Assembly: GCF_000219605.1 (NCBI RefSeq)
Contig: NC_015740.1
Coordinates: 682,001 to 746,000, forward strand
DNA: 64,000 nucleotides
DNA from: Stutzerimonas stutzeri
GTDB taxonomy: Bacteria > Pseudomonadota > Gammaproteobacteria > Pseudomonadales > Pseudomonadaceae
Direction of reading: 5' to 3'
Shown here: in pieces, positions 45,651 to 59,981 of the stretch
Position numbering within the stretch: position 1 is the first letter of the stretch
Layout of the letters: each line of letters starts with the position of its first letter
Program-made: the position numbers and the translations under genes
Notes under the pieces: model-generated
The model's input: the letters and a program-made list of their open reading frames with translations, nothing else
Told to the model about the DNA's origin: nothing
Database searches by the model: none

Positions 45651-46844
45651 ATGGCTAAAGAAAAGTTCGAACGTAACAAACCGCACGTCAACGTCGGCAC
45701 CATTGGTCACGTCGACCATGGCAAGACCACTCTGACTGCCGCTCTGACTCGCGTGTGCTCCGAGGTCTTCGGTTCCGCTCGTGTCGACTTCGACAAGATC
45801 GATAGCGCTCCGGAAGAGAAGGCTCGTGGCATCACCATCAACACCGCCCACGTAGAGTACGACTCCAACGTCCGTCACTACGCGCACGTTGACTGCCCGG
45901 GTCACGCTGACTACGTGAAGAACATGATCACCGGTGCTGCCCAGATGGACGGCGCGATCCTGGTCTGCTCGGCTGCTGACGGCCCCATGCCGCAGACTCG
46001 CGAGCACATCCTGCTGTCCCGTCAGGTTGGTGTTCCGTACATCGTCGTGTTCCTGAACAAGGCCGACATGGTTGATGACGCCGAGCTGCTCGAGCTGGTC
46101 GAGATGGAAGTTCGTGACCTGCTGTCGACCTACGACTTCCCGGGTGACGACACTCCGATCATCATCGGCTCCGCGCTGATGGCGCTGAACGGCGAAGACG
46201 ACAACGAGCTCGGCACCACTGCGGTGAAGAAGCTGGTCGAGACCCTGGACAGCTACATTCCCGAGCCGGTTCGTGCCATCGACAAGCCGTTCCTGATGCC
46301 GATCGAAGACGTGTTCTCGATCTCCGGTCGCGGCACGGTGGTAACCGGTCGCGTAGAGCGCGGCATCGTCAAGGTTCAGGAAGAGATCGAGATCGTCGGT
46401 CTGCGTCCGACCACCAAGACTACCTGCACCGGCGTTGAGATGTTCCGCAAGCTGCTCGACGAGGGTCGTGCTGGCGAGAACTGCGGCGTGCTGCTGCGTG
46501 GCACCAAGCGTGACGAAGTGGAGCGTGGTCAGGTTCTGGCCAAGCCGGGCACCATCAAGCCGCACACCAAGTTCGAAGCCGAAGTGTACGTGCTGTCCAA
46601 GGAAGAAGGTGGTCGTCACACCCCGTTCTTTAAGGGCTACCGTCCTCAGTTCTACTTCCGTACCACTGATGTGACCGGATCGTGCGAACTGCCGGAAGGC
46701 GTCGAGATGGTAATGCCGGGCGACAACGTGAAGATGGTTGTCACCCTGATCAAGCCGATCGCCATGGAAGACGGCCTGCGCTTCGCGATTCGCGAAGGTG
46801 GTCGTACCGTTGGTGCCGGCGTGGTTGCCAAGATCGTCGAATAA
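45651..46844 (+). CDS. tuf: elongation factor Tu (copy 1)
   Basis: GTPase that brings aminoacyl-tRNA to the ribosome. 397 residues with [16 protein letters not shown] and NKADM GTP-binding motifs. Starts at ATG after GGAGA. By my reading about 20 positions of 1194 differ from copy 2 at 62133, all synonymous, and the proteins are identical. In a tRNA-Tyr-Gly-Thr-tuf-Trp-secE-nusG arrangement like E. coli tufB. Confidence 0.97.
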
Positions 46845-46847
46845 CGA

Positions 46848-46876
46848 TTGATCTGTTTGAAGCAGGTCGGCATAAT
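46848..46876 (+). promoter_or_regulatory. candidate promoter for tRNA-Trp/secE
   Basis: TTGATC, 17-nt spacer, CATAAT, 19 nt before tRNA-Trp, starting 3 nt after tuf1 ends. Confidence 0.45.
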
Positions 46877-46895
46877 AGTCGGCCTGTCTCTTTCT

Positions 46896-46971
46896 AGGCC
46901 AGTAGCTCAATTGGCAGAGCGGCGGTCTCCAAAACCGCAGGTTGGGGGTTCGATTCCCTCCTGGCCTGCCA
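46896..46971 (+). tRNA. tRNA-Trp (CCA)
   Basis: 76 nt; anticodon CCA in loop CTCCAAA; acceptor AGGCCAG/CTGGCCT with encoded 3' CCA. Confidence 0.97.
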
Positions 46972-47013
46972 TTTTCAATATCGAATATGGCAGTCTTTAC
47001 AAGGTTCTAGCAG

Positions 47014-47382
47014 ATGAATGTCAAAGCTGAAGCCAATGATGCGCGCTTCGATCTGGTGAAGTGGCTTGTTGTGGCTGCTTTGGTTGTGGTTGCTGTTGTT
47101 GGCAATCAGTACTACTCCGCTGAGCCTATTCTCTATCGTGTCCTTGCTGTTCTCGCAATAGGCGTGGTTGCCGCGTTTGTTGCTCTGCAGACGTCCAAGG
47201 GGCGTTCGTTTGCCGTGTTGCTGAAAGAAGCGCGCGGCGAGATTCGCAAGGTCGTCTGGCCGACCCGTCAGGAAACCACTCAGACTACGTTGATCGTGGT
47301 CGTTGTCGTTCTGGTTATGGCGCTGCTGTTGTGGGGGCTCGATTCCCTGCTTGGCTGGTTGGTCTCCATGGTTGTGGGTTAA
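47014..47382 (+). CDS. secE: preprotein translocase subunit SecE
   Basis: 122 residues, the long three-span gammaproteobacterial form: two N-terminal spans (WLVVAALVVVAVVG, VLAVLAIGVVAAFVAL), the amphipathic helix and conserved LLKEARGEIRKVVWPTRQET, then the last span. It clamps SecY in the SecYEG channel. Followed by nusG after 9 nt. Confidence 0.95.
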   Translation: MNVKAEANDARFDLVKWLVVAALVVVAVVGNQYYSAEPILYRVLAVLAIGVVAAFVALQTSKGRSFAVLLKEARGEIRKVVWPTRQETTQTTLIVVVVVLVMALLLWGLDSLLGWLVSMVVG

Positions 47383-47391
47383 GGGTGTCTC

Positions 47392-47925
47392 GTGGCTAAG
47401 CGTTGGTATGTTGTGCATGCTTACTCGGGTTACGAGAAGCACGTCATGCGCTCTCTGATTGAGCGCGTCAAGCTTGCCGGCATGGAAGATGAGTTCGGCG
47501 AGATTCTTGTTCCGACCGAGGAAGTGGTCGAGATGCGTAACGGGCAGAAGCGCAAGAGTGAGCGCAAGTTCTTCCCAGGTTACGTGCTCGTTCAGATGGA
47601 GATGAATGAGGGTACTTGGCACCTGGTCAAGGATACTCCTCGTGTGATGGGCTTTATCGGCGGTACGGCTGACAAGCCGGCGCCCATTACGGACAAAGAG
47701 GCTGAGGCCATTCTTCGTCGCGTCGCCGATGGCAGTGATAAGCCGAAACCGAAAACGCTCTTCGAGCCAGGTGAAGTGGTGCGGGTGGCCGATGGTCCGT
47801 TCGCAGATTTCAATGGCGTGGTCGAAGAGGTCAATTACGAGAAGAGCAGAATCCAGGTTGCGGTTCTTATCTTCGGTCGCTCTACGCCAGTAGAGCTGGA
47901 GTTCAGTCAGGTCGAAAAGGTTTAA
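47392..47925 (+). CDS. nusG: transcription termination/antitermination factor NusG
   Basis: 177 residues starting at GTG. NGN domain ([29 protein letters not shown]) and C-terminal KOW domain ([24 protein letters not shown]). It links RNA polymerase to Rho or to ribosomal S10. A terminator hairpin follows. Confidence 0.97.
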   Translation: MAKRWYVVHAYSGYEKHVMRSLIERVKLAGMEDEFGEILVPTEEVVEMRNGQKRKSERKFFPGYVLVQMEMNEGTWHLVKDTPRVMGFIGGTADKPAPITDKEAEAILRRVADGSDKPKPKTLFEPGEVVRVADGPFADFNGVVEEVNYEKSRIQVAVLIFGRSTPVELEFSQVEKV

Positions 47926-47944
47926 CTGAACGAAGCATCCCTCA

Positions 47945-47971
47945 CCCCGCAGCTTCAGGCTGCGGGGTTTT
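47945..47971 (+). terminator. terminator after nusG
   Basis: A 9-bp stem CCCCGCAGC/GCTGCGGGG with loop TTCAG, then TTTT. It separates secE-nusG from rplK; I could not identify a convincing rplK promoter in the 64 nt that remain. Confidence 0.85.
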
Positions 47972-48035
47972 GTCGTCACTGGGATAAATCAGCAATGGGG
48001 AGCCGCAAGGCGTTATAACCCGTAACGGAGTAACT

Positions 48036-48467
48036 ATGGCTAAGAAGATTCAAGCTTACATCAAGCTTCAGGTAAAGGCCGGTCAGGCTAACCCGTCGCC
48101 GCCCGTCGGCCCCGCTCTGGGTCAGCATGGCGTCAACATCATGGAATTCTGCAAGGCGTTCAACGCCCGGACCCAGGGCCAGGAGCCCGGTCTGCCGACT
48201 CCCGTGATCATCACTGTCTACAGCGATCGCAGCTTCACTTTTGAAACCAAGAGTACTCCTGCTGCAGTGCTGCTGAAGAAAGCTGCTGGCATCACCAGCG
48301 GTTCCGCTCGCCCCAACACTCAGAAGGTCGGCACCGTCACTCGTGCGCAGTTGGAAGAGATCGCCAAGGCCAAGCAGGCTGATCTGACTGCTGCCGAAAT
48401 GGAAGCTGCCGTTCGGACCATCGCTGGTTCGGCTCGTAGCATGGGTCTGAATGTGGAGGGTGTGTAA
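48036..48467 (+). CDS. rplK: 50S ribosomal protein L11
   Basis: 143 residues; [39 protein letters not shown] is the signature N-terminal region, split here by no frame change. It binds the GTPase-associated centre of 23S rRNA. Overlaps rplA by 1 nt. In E. coli L1 represses this pair by binding upstream of rplK; an equivalent site was not recognised here. Confidence 0.97.
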   Translation: MAKKIQAYIKLQVKAGQANPSPPVGPALGQHGVNIMEFCKAFNARTQGQEPGLPTPVIITVYSDRSFTFETKSTPAAVLLKKAAGITSGSARPNTQKVGTVTRAQLEEIAKAKQADLTAAEMEAAVRTIAGSARSMGLNVEGV

Positions 48468-49162
48468 TGGCTAAGCTGACCAAGCGCCAGAAGGCTATCG
48501 CTGAGAAAATCGAATCCGGCAAGCAGTATGCGTTCGAAGACGCCGCCAAGCTGCTGGCAGAGGTTTCTGCTGTCAAGTTCACCGAGTCGTTCGATATCGC
48601 GATCAATCTCGGTGTCGATCCGCGTAAGTCCGACCAGGTCGTTCGCGGTGCAACCGTTCTGCCGAATGGCACTGGCAAGACCGTCCGCGTAGCCGTTTTC
48701 ACCCAGGGTCCGGGCGCCGAAGCTGCTCTGGCCGCCGGTGCTGACCGCGTAGGTATGGACGATCTGGCTGCCGAAATGAAGGGCGGCGACCTGAACTATG
48801 ACGTCGTCATCGCCTCTCCGGATGCTATGCGTGTCGTTGGTCAGTTGGGCCAGATTCTCGGCCCGCGTGGCCTGATGCCGAACCCGAAGGTGGGTACTGT
48901 CACTCCGGACGTCGCGACCGCTGTCAAGAACGCCAAGGCCGGTCAGGTACGTTTCCGTACTGACAAGAACGGCATCATCCACACCTCCGTGGGTAAAGTC
49001 GGTTTCGACGCCGCTGCGCTGAAGCAGAACGTCGAAGCGCTGCTGTCGGATCTGAAGCGCCTGAAGCCGTCGACGTCCAAAGGTATTTACGTCAAGCGCG
49101 TGACCCTGAGCACCACCATGGGTCCGGGACTGGTCATCGATCAGGCTTCCCTGGAAGCGTAA
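48467..49162 (+). CDS. rplA: 50S ribosomal protein L1
   Basis: 231 residues with the L1 landmark [16 protein letters not shown]. Forms the mobile L1 stalk and acts as translational repressor of rplKA in enterobacteria. The ATG overlaps the rplK stop. Confidence 0.97.
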   Translation: MAKLTKRQKAIAEKIESGKQYAFEDAAKLLAEVSAVKFTESFDIAINLGVDPRKSDQVVRGATVLPNGTGKTVRVAVFTQGPGAEAALAAGADRVGMDDLAAEMKGGDLNYDVVIASPDAMRVVGQLGQILGPRGLMPNPKVGTVTPDVATAVKNAKAGQVRFRTDKNGIIHTSVGKVGFDAAALKQNVEALLSDLKRLKPSTSKGIYVKRVTLSTTMGPGLVIDQASLEA

Positions 49163-49371
49163 GACATCAGTCGCCTCATTCGTGAGGCGGCTCGCAAGAT
49201 TGGGGTCCCTGCCTGGCGGGGGCTATCCAAGACCGTAGGTGGCGCAAGCCTTAAACCCGGAGAGTGATCTCTTGAACCTACGCAGATGGTGCTCCCGATT
49301 CGTACCGAATCAGACACCAAAACGCCGTCGGGCTTCGGCCTGACGAAACGGTAAAAACCAGGAGTAAACCC
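49163..49371 (+). promoter_or_regulatory. rplJ leader, likely L10(L12)4 autoregulatory RNA
   Basis: A 209-nt gap full of pairing: hairpin CGCCTCA/TGAGGCG with loop TTCG (49172-49189), a long-range stem CGTAGGT/ACCTACG (49234-49240 with 49276-49282), and a hairpin CGTCGGGC/GCCTGACG with loop TTCG (49326-49345) before the ribosome binding site. The location and layout fit the known L10 leader of proteobacteria. Confidence 0.6.
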
Positions 49372-49872
49372 GTGGCAATTAAACTCGAAGACAAGAAGGC
49401 CATCGTCGCTGAAGTCAACGAGGCTGCCAAAGCCGGTCTGTCCGCTGTCGTGGCTGATGCCCGTGGCGTGACCGTCGGCGCAATGACCGGACTCCGTAAA
49501 GAGGCCCGAGCGGCTGGTGTATACGTGAAAGTCGTGCGTAACACCCTGCTCAAGCGCGCTGTTGAAGGCACTCAGTTCGACGTGCTCAACGACGTGTTCA
49601 AAGGCCCGACCCTGATCGCATTTTCCAATGAACATCCGGGCGCTGCTGCTCGTATCTTCAAGGAATTCGCCAAGGGTCAGGACAAGTTCGAGATCAAGGC
49701 AGCTGCGTTCGAGGGCAAGTTCCTCGCAGCAAACCAGATCGACGTACTGGCAAGCCTGCCGACTCGCGAAGAGGGCATTGCACAGCTGATGAGCGTGATT
49801 CAAGGCGCCACCAGCAAGCTCGCTCGCACCCTGGCAGCTATTCGCGACCAGAAAGAAGCTGCGGCTGCCTAA
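49372..49872 (+). CDS. rplJ: 50S ribosomal protein L10
   Basis: 166 residues starting at GTG (AGGAG upstream). It anchors the L7/L12 stalk; family features [20 protein letters not shown] and [14 protein letters not shown] are visible. First gene of rplJL-rpoBC. Confidence 0.97.
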   Translation: MAIKLEDKKAIVAEVNEAAKAGLSAVVADARGVTVGAMTGLRKEARAAGVYVKVVRNTLLKRAVEGTQFDVLNDVFKGPTLIAFSNEHPGAAARIFKEFAKGQDKFEIKAAAFEGKFLAANQIDVLASLPTREEGIAQLMSVIQGATSKLARTLAAIRDQKEAAAA

Positions 49873-49952
49873 GGCAGCGTAAGCCCTTTCAAAATCACAT
49901 GTTTAATTTGATGGCTGCGTAAGCTGTCACCCCAATACAGGAATAGATAGTC

Positions 49953-50321
49953 ATGTCTCTGACTAACGAGCAAATCATCGAAGCGATCGGCCAGAAATCC
50001 GTCATGGAAATCGTCGAGCTGATCAAGGCGATGGAAGAAACTTTCGGCGTTACCGCTGCTGCCGCTGTTGCCGCTGGCCCGGCTGCCGCTGCCCCGGCTG
50101 CTGAAGAGCAGACCGAGTTCACCATCGTTCTGGCCGAAGCCGGCGACAAGAAAGTGAACGTGATCAAGGCGGTTCGCGAGCTGACCGGTCTGGGCCTGAA
50201 AGAAGCCAAGGCTGTCGTTGACGGCGCCCCGGGCGTGGTCAAGGAAGGCGTTTCGAAGGAAGAAGCCGAAGCAGCCAAGAAGGCTCTGGAAGAAGCTGGC
50301 GCCAAAGTCGAGCTCAAGTAA
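49953..50321 (+). CDS. rplL: 50S ribosomal protein L7/L12
   Basis: 122 residues: N-terminal dimerisation helices, Ala-rich hinge ([18 protein letters not shown]), and the factor-binding C-terminal domain ([20 protein letters not shown]). Followed by an attenuator hairpin before rpoB. Confidence 0.97.
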   Translation: MSLTNEQIIEAIGQKSVMEIVELIKAMEETFGVTAAAAVAAGPAAAAPAAEEQTEFTIVLAEAGDKKVNVIKAVRELTGLGLKEAKAVVDGAPGVVKEGVSKEEAEAAKKALEEAGAKVELK

Positions 50322-50367
50322 GCGACGACCTTGCGTCTACAGCCCGAGCGACTCGCGACAGGCTGAT

Positions 50368-50396
50368 GGCTGGTGGCTCTTGCCACCGGCCTTTTT
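50368..50396 (+). terminator. attenuator between rplL and rpoB
   Basis: A 10-bp stem GGCTGGTGGC/GCCACCGGCC with loop TCTT followed by TTTTT, 138 nt before rpoB. It corresponds in position to the partial terminator known in E. coli that sets the ratio of ribosomal protein to RNA polymerase mRNA. Confidence 0.85.
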
Positions 50397-50533
50397 CCGT
50401 TATGGAAAGCCAGCCATGCTGGCTCTTCCTCGGAAGCCACCTACAGGTGGCGCGAACCATGGGGTTCGCAAGATTTTCTGGCTGCTCCCGTCGGGAGAAG
50501 CCAACAAGCAGGTGACCAAGCTGGGGAACGCTG

Positions 50534-54604
<4,071 letters not shown>

Positions 54605-54669
54605 CCACGCACCGCCTGCGCGGCACCCGGCGTCAGCCGGCTGCCGCAGGTCCGTGAGGAGGAAAGGCC

Positions 54670-57600
54670 TTGAAAGACTTGCTGAATCTGTTGAAAAACC
54701 AGGGTCAAATCGAAGAGTTCGATGCCATCAAGATTGCCCTGGCGTCCCCCGAGATGATCCGTTCCTGGTCCTTCGGTGAAGTGAAGAAGCCGGAGACCAT
54801 CAACTACCGTACGTTCAAGCCCGAGCGTGACGGCCTTTTCTGCGCCAAGATCTTTGGCCCGGTCAAGGACTACGAGTGCCTGTGCGGCAAGTACAAGCGC
54901 CTCAAGCATCGCGGTGTGATCTGCGAGAAGTGTGGTGTGGAAGTTGCGCTGGCCAAGGTGCGTCGCGAGCGCATGGCGCACATCGAACTGGCTTCTCCGG
55001 TCGCGCACATCTGGTTCCTGAAGTCGCTGCCGTCCCGTATCGGCCTGCTGCTGGACATGACCCTGCGCGATATCGAGCGCGTGCTCTATTTCGAGAGCTA
55101 CGTGGTGATCGATCCGGGCATGACCACTCTGGAGAAAGGTCAGCTGCTTAACGACGAGCAGTACTTCGAAGCCCTCGAAGAGTTCGGTGACGACTTCGAT
55201 GCCCGCATGGGTGCCGAGGCTGTCCGCGAGCTGCTGATCCAGATCGACCTGGAGCACGAGATTGGCCGTTTGCGCGAGGAAATTCCGCAGACCAACTCGG
55301 AAACCAAGATCAAGAAGCTCTCCAAGCGTCTGAAGCTGATGGAGGCTTTCCATGGCTCGGGCAACCTGCCGGAGTGGATGATCCTGACCGTGCTGCCGGT
55401 GCTGCCGCCGGATCTGCGTCCGCTGGTTCCGCTGGATGGCGGTCGTTTCGCGACTTCGGATCTGAACGATCTGTATCGCCGCGTGATCAACCGCAACAAC
55501 CGTCTGAAGCGCCTGCTCGACCTGTCGGCGCCGGATATCATCGTGCGCAACGAAAAGCGCATGCTGCAGGAAGCGGTCGATGCGCTGCTGGACAACGGCC
55601 GCCGCGGCCGCGCCATCACCGGTTCGAACAAGCGCCCGCTGAAGTCCCTGGCTGACATGATCAAGGGCAAGCAGGGTCGTTTCCGTCAGAACCTGCTCGG
55701 CAAGCGCGTGGACTACTCCGGTCGTTCCGTGATCACCGTAGGTCCGACCCTGCGTCTGCACCAGTGCGGCCTGCCGAAGAAGATGGCGCTCGAGCTGTTC
55801 AAGCCGTTCATCTTCGGCAAGCTGGAAATGCGCGGCATGGCCACCACCATCAAGGCGGCCAAGAAGATGGTCGAGCGCGAGCTGCCGGAAGTCTGGGACG
55901 TTCTCGCCGAAGTGATTCGCGAGCATCCCGTACTGCTCAACCGCGCACCGACCCTGCACCGTCTGGGTATCCAGGCGTTCGAGCCGGTACTGATCGAAGG
56001 CAAGGCGATCCAGCTGCACCCGCTGGTCTGTGCCGCGTACAACGCCGACTTCGACGGTGACCAGATGGCCGTGCACGTGCCGCTGACGCTGGAAGCTCAG
56101 CTGGAAGCGCGCGCGCTGATGATGTCGACCAACAACATCCTCTCGCCAGCCAACGGTGAGCCGATCATCGTTCCGTCGCAGGACGTGGTTCTGGGTCTAT
56201 ACTACATGACCCGTGAAGCCATCAATGCCAAGGGCGAAGGGCGCGTGTTCGCCGACCTGCAGGAAGTCGACCGCGTGTTCCGCGCCGGTGAAGCCTCGCT
56301 GCACGCCCGGGTCAAGGTGCGCATCAACGAGACCATCAAGGATCGTGACGGCAGCATCACCAAGAACACCCGCATCGTCGACACCACCGTCGGCCGCGCG
56401 CTGCTGTTCCAGATCGTGCCGGAAGGGATGTCATTCGACGTCGTCAACCAGCCGATGAAGAAAAAGGCGATCTCCAAGCTGATCAACCTGTGCTACCGCA
56501 CCGTTGGTCTGAAGGATACTGTCATCTTCGCCGACCAGCTGATGTACACCGGCTTCGCCTACTCGACCATTTCCGGTGTTTCGATCGGTGTGAACGATTT
56601 CGTCATCCCGGACGAGAAGGCGCGCATCATCGATGCGGCCACCGAAGAAGTGAAGGAGATCGAATCGCAGTACGCCTCCGGCCTGGTTACCCAGGGCGAG
56701 AAGTACAACAAGGTGATCGACCTCTGGTCCAAGGCCAACGACGAAGTGTCCAAGGCCATGATGGCCAACCTCTCGAAAGAGAAGGTCATCGACCGCGAAG
56801 GCAACGAAGCCGAGCAGGATTCGTTCAACTCGATGTACATGATGGCCGACTCCGGTGCGCGGGGTTCCGCGGCTCAGATTCGCCAGCTGGCCGGTATGCG
56901 TGGCCTGATGGCCAAGCCGGACGGCTCCATCATCGAAACGCCGATTACGGCGAACTTCCGTGAGGGTCTGAACGTACTGCAGTACTTCATCTCCACGCAC
57001 GGTGCTCGTAAGGGTCTGGCGGATACCGCACTGAAAACCGCGAACTCCGGGTACCTGACTCGTCGTCTGGTGGATGTCGCGCAGGATCTGGTGGTCACCG
57101 AGATCGATTGCGGCACCGAGCAGGGTCTGCACATGACTCCGCACATCGAAGGCGGCGACGTGGTCGAGCCGCTGGGCGAGCGCGTGCTGGGTCGCGTGAT
57201 TGCGCGTGACGTGCTCAAGCCGGGCACCGATGACGTGCTGGTTCCGGCGGGTACGTTGATCGACGAGCAGTGGGTCGACTTTATCGAGCTGAACAGCATC
57301 GACGAAGTGATCGTGCGCTCGCCGATCTCCTGTGAAACCCGCTACGGCATCTGTGCCAAGTGCTACGGTCGTGATCTGGCCCGTGGGCATCAGGTCAACA
57401 TCGGCGAGGCGGTCGGCGTTATCGCTGCCCAGTCGATCGGTGAGCCGGGTACTCAGCTCACCATGCGTACGTTCCACATCGGTGGTGCGGCGAGCCGTAC
57501 CTCGGCCGTCGACAACGTGCTGGTGAAGAACGGCGGTACCATCCGCCTGCATAACCTGAAGCACGTCGAGCGTGCCGATGGCGCGCTGGTGGCCGTGTCT

Positions 57601-58869
57601 CGTTCCGGCGAGCTGGCCGTGGCGGACGACTTCGGTCGTGAGCGCGAGCGCTACAAGCTGCCGTACGGTGCTGTGATTTCCGTGAAGGAAGGCGACAAGG
57701 TCGACGCTGGCGCCGTGGTTGCCAAGTGGGACCCGCACACCCACCCGATCGTGACCGAAATGAAGGGTGTCGTGACCTTCGTTGGCATGGAGGAGAACAT
57801 CACCATCAAGCGCCAGACCGACGAGCTGACCGGTCTGACCAACATCGAGGTGATGGATCCGAAGGACCGTCCGGCAGCAGGCAAGGACATCCGTCCGGCG
57901 ATCAAGATGGTCGACGCCAATGGCAAGGAGTTGTTGCTGCCAGGTACCGACGTACCGGCCCAGTACTTCCTGCCGGCTAACGCGCTGGTCGGTGTTGCGG
58001 ACGGCTCCGAGATCAATGTGGGTGACGTCATCGCACGTATCCCACAGGAAACCTCGAAGACCCGCGACATCACCGGTGGTCTGCCGCGCGTTGCCGACCT
58101 GTTCGAAGCGCGTCGTCCGAAGGAGCCGTCCATCCTGGCGGAAATCAGCGGCACGATTTCCTTCGGTAAGGAAACCAAGGGCAAGCGTCGCCTGGTGATT
58201 ACGCCGACCGACGGTAGCGATCCGTACGAAGAGCTGATTCCGAAGTGGCGTCACCTGAACGTCTTCGAAGGCGAACAGGTGAACAAGGGTGAAGTGATCT
58301 CCGACGGCCCGAGCAACCCGCACGACATTCTGCGGCTGTTGGGCGTCAGCGCACTGGCACGCTACATCGTCAACGAGATCCAGGACGTTTACCGACTGCA
58401 GGGCGTGAAGATCAACGACAAGCACATCGAGACCATCCTGCGGCAGATGCTGCGCAAGGTCGAGATCACCGAGTCGGGCGATTCCAGCTTCATCAAGGGC
58501 GACCAGATGGAACTGACCCAGGTGCTGGAAGAGAACGAGCGTCTGAGCGCAGAGGACAAGTTCGTCGCCAAGTACGTCCGCGTCCTGCTGGGCATCACCA
58601 AGGCGTCGTTGTCGACCGAGTCGTTCATCTCCGCGGCCTCATTCCAGGAGACCACCCGCGTGCTGACCGAAGCGGCCGTGACTGGCAAGCGCGACTACCT
58701 GCGCGGCCTGAAGGAGAACGTGGTTGTGGGTCGTCTGATCCCGGCCGGTACCGGTCTGGCGTATCACAGCGAGCGCAAGCGCAAGCGTGATGCCGAGAAG
58801 CCGGTCCGCGTGAGTGCCGATGAAGTCGAGGCGGCGCTGACTGAAGCGCTGAACTCCAGCGGCAATTGA
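54670..58869 (+). CDS. rpoC: RNA polymerase beta-prime subunit
   Basis: 1399 residues starting at TTG (protein begins [18 protein letters not shown]), with a strong GAGGAGGAAAG box compensating for the rare start codon. N-terminal zinc site ([20 protein letters not shown]), catalytic [12 protein letters not shown] with the three Mg-binding Asp, bridge helix and trigger loop region ([18 protein letters not shown]). Ends the rplJL-rpoBC unit. Confidence 0.98.
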   Translation: MKDLLNLLKNQGQIEEFDAIKIALASPEMIRSWSFGEVKKPETINYRTFKPERDGLFCAKIFGPVKDYECLCGKYKRLKHRGVICEKCGVEVALAKVRRERMAHIELASPVAHIWFLKSLPSRIGLLLDMTLRDIERVLYFESYVVIDPGMTTLEKGQLLNDEQYFEALEEFGDDFDARMGAEAVRELLIQIDLEHEIGRLREEIPQTNSETKIKKLSKRLKLMEAFHGSGNLPEWMILTVLPVLPPDLRPLVPLDGGRFATSDLNDLYRRVINRNNRLKRLLDLSAPDIIVRNEKRMLQEAVDALLDNGRRGRAITGSNKRPLKSLADMIKGKQGRFRQNLLGKRVDYSGRSVITVGPTLRLHQCGLPKKMALELFKPFIFGKLEMRGMATTIKAAKKMVERELPEVWDVLAEVIREHPVLLNRAPTLHRLGIQAFEPVLIEGKAIQLHPLVCAAYNADFDGDQMAVHVPLTLEAQLEARALMMSTNNILSPANGEPIIVPSQDVVLGLYYMTREAINAKGEGRVFADLQEVDRVFRAGEASLHARVKVRINETIKDRDGSITKNTRIVDTTVGRALLFQIVPEGMSFDVVNQPMKKKAISKLINLCYRTVGLKDTVIFADQLMYTGFAYSTISGVSIGVNDFVIPDEKARIIDAATEEVKEIESQYASGLVTQGEKYNKVIDLWSKANDEVSKAMMANLSKEKVIDREGNEAEQDSFNSMYMMADSGARGSAAQIRQLAGMRGLMAKPDGSIIETPITANFREGLNVLQYFISTHGARKGLADTALKTANSGYLTRRLVDVAQDLVVTEIDCGTEQGLHMTPHIEGGDVVEPLGERVLGRVIARDVLKPGTDDVLVPAGTLIDEQWVDFIELNSIDEVIVRSPISCETRYGICAKCYGRDLARGHQVNIGEAVGVIAAQSIGEPGTQLTMRTFHIGGAASRTSAVDNVLVKNGGTIRLHNLKHVERADGALVAVSRSGELAVADDFGRERERYKLPYGAVISVKEGDKVDAGAVVAKWDPHTHPIVTEMKGVVTFVGMEENITIKRQTDELTGLTNIEVMDPKDRPAAGKDIRPAIKMVDANGKELLLPGTDVPAQYFLPANALVGVADGSEINVGDVIARIPQETSKTRDITGGLPRVADLFEARRPKEPSILAEISGTISFGKETKGKRRLVITPTDGSDPYEELIPKWRHLNVFEGEQVNKGEVISDGPSNPHDILRLLGVSALARYIVNEIQDVYRLQGVKINDKHIETILRQMLRKVEITESGDSSFIKGDQMELTQVLEENERLSAEDKFVAKYVRVLLGITKASLSTESFISAASFQETTRVLTEAAVTGKRDYLRGLKENVVVGRLIPAGTGLAYHSERKRKRDAEKPVRVSADEVEAALTEALNSSGN

Positions 58870-58875
58870 GAGTGC

Positions 58876-58902
58876 CAGGCCCCGGTCGCAAGCCGGGGCC
58901 TG
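58876..58902 (+). terminator. hairpin after rpoC
   Basis: A perfect 10-bp stem CAGGCCCCGG/CCGGGGCCTG with 7-nt loop; the following bases form the str promoter -35 rather than a T-run, so termination may be partial. Confidence 0.55.
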
Positions 58903-58904
58903 CC

Positions 58905-58933
58905 TTGACGGTGGGCGAGAAGCTCTTTAGACT
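58905..58933 (+). promoter_or_regulatory. str operon promoter (rpsL-rpsG-fusA-tuf2)
   Basis: TTGACG (58905-58910), 17-nt spacer, TAGACT (58928-58933), immediately after the rpoC hairpin and 77 nt before rpsL. Confidence 0.7.
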
Positions 58934-58948
58934 CTCGTACCCCTAAAT

Positions 58949-58976
58949 TGGCGGGGCTTCGTGCCCTGCCATTTTT
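58949..58976 (+). terminator. rpsL leader attenuator
   Basis: TGGCGGGGC, loop TTCGT, GCCCTGCCA (one G-T pair), followed by TTTTT; it lies between the str promoter and the rpsL ribosome binding site. An intrinsic terminator in a 5' leader implies attenuation. A Pseudomonas rpsL leader family of this kind has been described, as I recall. Confidence 0.8.
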
Positions 58977-59010
58977 CGTTTGTGTCGAAAGACAACAGTG
59001 GAGCTAGTAG

Positions 59011-59382
59011 ATGGCAACTATCAACCAGCTGGTACGTCAGCCGCGCAAGCGGGTCGTCGAGAAAAGCGACGTCCCTGCGCTGCAAAACTGCCCGCAGCGT
59101 CGTGGCGTGTGCACCCGTGTGTACACCACCACGCCGAAGAAACCGAACTCCGCACTGCGTAAGGTGTGCCGTGTTCGTCTGACCAATGGCTATGAAGTCG
59201 CCTCCTACATCGGTGGTGAAGGTCATAACCTGCAAGAGCACAGCGTAGTGCTGATCCGTGGCGGTCGTGTAAAAGACCTTCCGGGTGTGCGTTACCACAC
59301 CGTGCGCGGTTCGCTGGATACCTCCGGCGTAAAAGACCGTAAGCAGGGTCGTTCCAAGTACGGCGCCAAGCGTCCGAAGTAA
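59011..59382 (+). CDS. rpsL: 30S ribosomal protein S12
   Basis: 123 residues. Decoding-centre loops [12 protein letters not shown] (Lys43) and [11 protein letters not shown] (Lys88) are wild type, so no streptomycin-resistance substitution is seen. First gene of the str operon; GGAG before ATG. Confidence 0.98.
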   Translation: MATINQLVRQPRKRVVEKSDVPALQNCPQRRGVCTRVYTTTPKKPNSALRKVCRVRLTNGYEVASYIGGEGHNLQEHSVVLIRGGRVKDLPGVRYHTVRGSLDTSGVKDRKQGRSKYGAKRPK

Positions 59383-59459
59383 GCAGTATTTCTATTTATT
59401 TGAGTCGATAAGAGTAAGGTCGGGCGTAACCTGCGCGTTACCGTTCCGAGCTAACCTGA

Positions 59460-59951
<492 letters not shown>

Positions 59952-59981
59952 ATCAAGCGCAACTTTTACGAGGACCTTATT

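Noticed and set aside
45651..46844. tuf duplication as a sign of a transposon or recent mobile insertion
   Set aside because: Both copies are at their ancient syntenic sites (tRNA-tuf-secE and str operon); similarity is due to gene conversion.
47972..48035. L1-binding mimic before rplK
   Set aside because: No segment resembling the L1 site of 23S rRNA (about 41580-41680) was found by eye, unlike the clear match before rplC.
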